Part shown: piece after piece, positions 59,421 through 64,000 of the stretch
How the letters are laid out: the number at the start of each line of letters is the position of its first letter
Position numbering within the stretch: the first letter of the stretch is position 1
From: Rhabdophis nuchalis
Lineage: Eukaryota; Chordata; Lepidosauria; Squamata; Natricidae
DNA: 64,000 bases
NCBI GenBank assembly: GCA_039707465.1
Contig: CM077648.1
Coordinates: 27,159,119-27,223,118 of the forward strand
Direction: 5' to 3'
Notes under the pieces: model-generated
The model's database searches: none
What the model saw: only the letters and a program-made list of their open reading frames with translations
What the model was told of the DNA's origin: nothing
Translations under genes and position numbers: made by a program

Positions 59421-60304
59421 TTCAAGGGTGAAATAACAATACTGTACATAAATGCATATTCTATAAAAACATCAAGCAGTATATAAAACTTTGATTAAAA
59501 AACAGGTTCATTTCCATATTTTTCACATGTACGTGAATGACTGTGCCTTAAATGGTAGCATTTGTACAGTAAAAGTCCAATTGCCAAAATAAAGGACAAA
59601 CGTGTGTTTTTTGATAAATCAATCTTAAGGACAGCTTTCTGAAATAAAATGCTGTCCTTTATAATGAAGGAGATATGGTGACTGTACAGGAAAGGCACAT
59701 AGTAATCCTAGAACAGACCTGGACATTTTACCACCTGTGAGCCACATCTGGCCCTCTGACTGTCCCTGGCATGGCTTGCGGTTGTGGTGGTGGGTGGTGG
59801 CAGTGGGGTGACAGCAGTGGCAGTGGCCATCCATAAGAATTCCAGTTTCTTATTCATCCCCTTAGTAAAATTAATTCCCCACCTATGTCCTAGACCTAAA
59901 AGGTGAGGCCATTATTTAAACATATTTTTTATAATGTTATGGAGCTGTCAGCATTACCAGGTAGATAGAAAATACTATTAGATGAGCTAATTCTACTTTA
60001 TTGTAAAGTTACATTAACAGAATCTTGCAAGTCTGAAAGTACAATTCTCCCACCATCTCCTCTACACACTAAGAGTCTAAGGATTCTCTTGCGCTACCCA
60101 TGATCTAAGCTATGGCCTCTGCTGCCTCTTATCTGCTTATCTAATTGTTCCCTAGACTGCATTCATCCCATCTCCCAAGGTTTTCTCCACATACCATTAC
60201 ATCATTACATTGTCGAAGCAAAACTCTAGTTTGTATGAGTAATCTCAAATTAAAGTGACCAAGAAAACAATTTCAGTTACTTCATTAAAAAATTGATAAA
60301 GAGT
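59421..60304. other. Single-copy DNA with a possible hAT scrap
   Basis: 59715-59835 starts 'cagacctggacattttacc' and has 'gagccacatctggccc', like the left end of a hAT element. No right end is seen. Confidence 0.45.
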
Positions 60305-60590
60305 TGGCATAGTGTTTCTTACCTGAGCAAGGGATTGCACTAGAAGACCTCCAAGCAGGGGTGAAATCCAGCAGGTTCTGACATGTTCTGGAGAACCGGT
60401 AGCGGATATTTTGAGTAGTTCAGAGAACCGGCAAATACACCTCTGGCTGGCCCCAGAGTGGGGTGGGAGTGGAGTTTTTGCAGTATCCTTTCCCTGCCAC
60501 ACCCACCAAGCCACGCCCGCAGAACCGGTAGTTAAAAAAATGAATTTCACCACTGTTCCAAGGTCCCTGCCAACTCTGTTGTTCTGAAAA
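60305..60590 (+). mobile_element. CR1 LINE 3' end split by hAT N1
   Basis: 'cttacctgagcaagggattg' and 'actagaagacctccaag' lie before the hAT, and 'ggtccctgccaactctgttg' after it. Joined, they give the usual CR1 terminal block. Confidence 0.85.
60356..60554 (+). mobile_element. hAT N1 element (about 199 bp)
   Basis: Starts CAGGGGTGAAATCC and ends GAATTTCACCACT. Flanks are cctccaag (60348-60355) and gttccaag (60555-60562), 6 of 8. It is closest to the copy at 104-319 and was inserted within a CR1 tail. Confidence 0.87.
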
Positions 60591-62510
60591 CAAGAATAAT
60601 TGCAAAAGACTGAATAATTTGTTCTTTTATTTCATTTTCAAAATAATAGCACTCTGGTGATAACATGCTTGTGTAACTATTAAGCATTCTGATAGAATGT
60701 TGAATAAATTAAGAAATTTGGGATAGTGATGGTGATGGCCTAGAGACCAGAAGATATGACTTCTGCTGGCTGGGTGACCTTTAGGTCAGTCACTGTCTCT
60801 CTCTCTCTCTCTCAACTTAGTTTACAGGGCTTTTATGGGGAAAATTGGATGCAGGTATGTTCACCGCCTTGGCGTTAACATACAATTCATGCATGCACAC
60901 ATACATTAGATATGATCAATTCTATCTCTTGTACAGTAACCATACTGTAAAGTAGGCAAAGAACCTATAGAGAAGCAATCTCTTCCTTATCACATAGCAA
61001 ATTACCTTCCAGACACCTGCATTTTCCTATGCAGCTTGTCAATTAAATACATTTTTAAAAATTGAAGCTAAAATTTTAATTTAGAGTACAATGTGATTTT
61101 TTTTTTTTTACATTTTGATCTAACCAGGGATAATTTATTACAAATTTATATAAAATTGCATGGCAGACTATAAGAACATAGACTCTGTTGTAAAACCTAT
61201 CAAGCTATTGAGTGACCTTTGATGATATAGAAATCATGTGGATGATGCAGAAATGTTCTTCTGTTTTCTGAGGGTCAGCATTTGCATAATTACATATTAT
61301 TCACTGAAAGACCTATCGTCTTAGTAGGAACAAAACAGCCCTTACTTTATACACCTGAAGTATTTCATGGATATCAAAAATAATGCTGACGGTGATCATT
61401 ATTTTTTTACCATGGATGATCTTAGATAAGAAACTTAAATTACATTTTAGAGTATAAAAAGATTTTTTTAACATGCTAATGATAGAATTCATACATAAAA
61501 TAGGCAAGAATACACTCTGAATTAAAGTATTGATTTTCAAAGTATTTTTTTTAAGTGTCAGAAGTTTTAAAGTCAAGTCACCATAGGAATAAATTATTCT
61601 GTGCCCATTTCCAAAGGGAAACATTTTACTGTTATAAATTATGCAGGAGCCAAGATTTAATTAGTAATCAGAAAAAGACATTTTAATCATCTAAAGACAG
61701 ACTTTCATAGGTAGGCTAAGATTTCAATCTACTCTTGTTTATCTTCTGAAACTGATTGATTTTTGTGTTTGACATTGTGTTCTGACATAGAAGAAATATT
61801 AAAAAATGTCTTTCCTTCTAAGTATTATTTTAATTAGAACACCAGTTCATACAGTTACCTACAAACAAAAGCACCTGAAATGAAATTTTTATGGTAGAAT
61901 AATATAAATGTTATTATAATAAGTACAAACCTGTTACCTTTATTCTCTTTGAGCAGCCCAGCTTGTCATTTTACCTACAATCTCATTTCTGATTGATAAT
62001 TAACATTGTGTGGCTATTGAACTTTTATTTTTTGCAAGACGTTTCTTCCTAAGGTCCCTTTAGTTCAAGGGTAAGAAATTCAAGTTGCACTCAATGTTTG
62101 AGGATTATGTTTGGGATTGCATTCTAAGAAATTCTGAGTGGAGCCAGGCCAAAACCTAAATTTAAATTAATTTAATTTAATTAAATTAAATTTAATTAAA
62201 AGGGTACTTAGTTGAACCTCTCCAGTCATATGTTTAATATTTCATCCATTTTGTCACATTAAAAATGGTGACTTAGCAATATCTTTTAAAAATCTGATTG
62301 TATTGTACCCAATACAATACTTTGTACCCAATACCCAATACTTTGTACCCAATACCCAATACTTTGTTTTTGCATGCAAACAAAGAACCCAAAAAATGTT
62401 TCTTCTTAAGTGATGGTGATTGAATGTGTAGAAACAAATCCACTTTTAATCTTTGTTTTGGCTTATAATTTTTCAGGGTCTTGCATTGCAGTTGAATTTG
62501 AAGTATTTAC
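60591..62510. other. Single-copy AT-rich DNA with two small tandem arrays
   Basis: A (TC)n run lies at 60797-60813, a TTAAAT/ATTTAA palindromic run at 62158-62200, and about three units of a 22-bp repeat ('acccaatactttgt') at 62305-62366. No gene. Confidence 0.55.
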
Positions 62511-62518
62511 CCATGTAC

Positions 62519-62846
62519 CAGTGGTGGGTTGCAGGCGGTACGCCCCGGTGCAGACGTACCGGAGCCTAACCGGAGCACTGGGTACCGTTTTGGTACAGTG
62601 CTCTGGAGGGCTCACCCCTTCGCCCAAGCTCCTTACCTGTGTTTTAAAGCTTTTGGCGCTTCCGTGCACGCTCATGGTGCGTACAGCGCCTGCACAACAC
62701 TCCGCTGAGCAACTGGAGCATCGCAGAGGCTTGCGGAAGCATCGTTTGCAGCTACAATGCATGCGTGTGCCGTGCACGTCCATGTGGGCGACACTGGGCC
62801 CGTTGCAACCGTACCAGTTGGAATGGGATCCAGCATCCCACCACTG
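62519..62846 (+). mobile_element. Non-autonomous hAT N6 element, intact (328 bp)
   Basis: Ends CAGTGGTGGGTTGCAGG and GCATCCCACCACTG. A perfect 8-bp target duplication, ccatgtac, lies at 62511-62518 and 62847-62854. It is strongly GC-rich with many CpG sites ('ggtacgccccgg'), and the 158-codon plus-strand frame over it is not a gene. It is the uninterrupted reference for 35592-35961. Confidence 0.94.
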
Positions 62847-62854
62847 CCATGTAC

Positions 62855-64000
62855 CTGTTTCTTTTTATTTCCATTTATTTTATTGATTGATTGAACTTGT
62901 GAATTGGCAAACTTTTCAGGCAATTTGCATAAGCACAAAAAGAAAAACATAATCCATTCTAATTAAATATAATTTATAAACAAAAGAAAGGCCATCCACA
63001 AATGTAGGTTGCCATAGCAAAGGCTAAAATATGAAAAGCAACAAGTATTCCAAAAGCTTTAAAAAAAAGTCTGCGGAGGAGATATCATTGTACAGGTGGA
63101 TGGTGTGCATGTGTAAACATGACACAATATGTATAATAAGTTTATTAAAAAAATCCTATTCTGAACCTGCTACAATTGCACTTTATGATCATGCTTCTGT
63201 TAATAATGTACCAAGCGAAATAACTAGAACAGGCTGCCATATTTATTTGAATCATTCAAACGTTCTCATTTAATGTTATATCAATTTTCCTACTTTGCAA
63301 TTCCTTTAGAAAAGCACCATTTCTGAGTGTGTACATAACCCTGGGTATAATAAGATAACTATGGCATACAACTCACTGAAACATTTCCTGTGCTGGAAAA
63401 AAAAAACCTGATGATTTGGGCAGCGAGATTCTCCATGTTACAACCCAAGCCAGGGGAAAGGGTGGGGGGGAGAATGGGTTTTCCATATAAACTCAATAGC
63501 TCTTCATTGGTTAGTTAATTTTTCAATGGCTCTTGTCAGTTGGGGTTTCCAGTGCAAATTCTATTACACTTTGCTGACCTAGAAACAACCTGGGCCAGTG
63601 GGATACTTTTAAACCAATTAGCTGTCACACTGGGAAAATACTGTTGTGCATATTTCTAGTGCTGTTTCAAATTATAACTTGAGGGAATTGCATTCGACTT
63701 ACAAGACAGACTTCCTTCAACTTCTACAGAATGCAGTGAATATGATACTTTTAAGTTTTGTTCCCAGCTGTGAAACAAAAATGATGTCAATGTAATTCCT
63801 GTTTTATAAATACATTTTAGTATTCTGTATATACTCCCAACGGATTTGGCACACATGCCTTTGAAAATGAGACTTCAGTTAGAACTCTAATTTTCCAACT
63901 ATTGTCTTTTCCTAAACATGGAAACCACGGGTATATTGAAGAAATTTAGGTTCAAGTTAGAGTTTTGTAATGTACAACTATTAAATAAAAGGATGTAAAG
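62855..64000. other. Single-copy DNA
   Basis: Nothing recognised. Short homopolymer runs only. Confidence 0.5.

Noticed and set aside
62410..62886. 158-codon frame
   Set aside because: Most of it lies inside the GC-rich hAT N6 element.

Overview
The window looks like non-coding, repeat-rich DNA from a squamate reptile, most likely a snake. The evidence is the repeat set: tRNA-headed SINEs whose tails end in ACCTTT-type repeats and match Sauria SINEs, Bov-B LINE 3' ends, L2-clade and CR1-clade LINE fragments, and an AATAG/ATTCT array growing out of a LINE 3' end, which is a known snake genome trait. Many short hAT-type elements carry the CAGTGGTG...CACCACTG or CAGTGATGG...CCATCACTG termini. 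The assignment rests on family recognition by eye. Species cannot be told.

I find no host protein-coding exon, rRNA, bona fide tRNA or CRISPR array that I can support. The long open frames are LINE reverse-transcriptase remnants, or shadows of microsatellites and transposons. The window therefore reads as an intergenic region or a very large intron.

Layout. 0-7.8 kb: hAT copies, Sauria SINEs and one SINE split by a chimeric hAT element. 7.86-9.37 kb: a 1.5-kb satellite made from the tail of a minus-strand LINE, followed by that LINE's 3' UTR (to about 9.9 kb). 10-20.7 kb: SINEs, hAT and Tigger-like MITEs, a short element with a 15-bp target duplication, two large inverted repeats and LTR-like segments. 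21-28.7 kb is the densest part: a SINE split by a 1.3-kb L2, an old LINE holding a solo LTR, a hAT element, a SINE and a second L2, then another LTR-like element, CR1 tails and a Bov-B with a tandemly duplicated 3' end. 30-39 kb: scattered hAT, SINE, L2 and CR1 copies. 39-54.5 kb: mostly single-copy AT-rich DNA with few repeats, where conserved non-coding elements would be most plausible. 54.6-64 kb: a hAT inside a hAT, a hexamer microsatellite, further L2, CR1 and hAT copies, then single-copy DNA.

What works together here is a transposon community. LINEs supply the enzymes that move SINEs (Bov-B for Sauria SINEs, by established knowledge). Absent autonomous hAT and Tigger/pogo-type elements would have moved the short DNA elements. 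Many insertions can be dated relative to each other from nested target-site duplications, which I read directly. I see no new functional system. The most unusual items are the LINE-tail satellite, the chimeric hAT family, the duplicated Bov-B end and the LTR-like element with inverted flanks.
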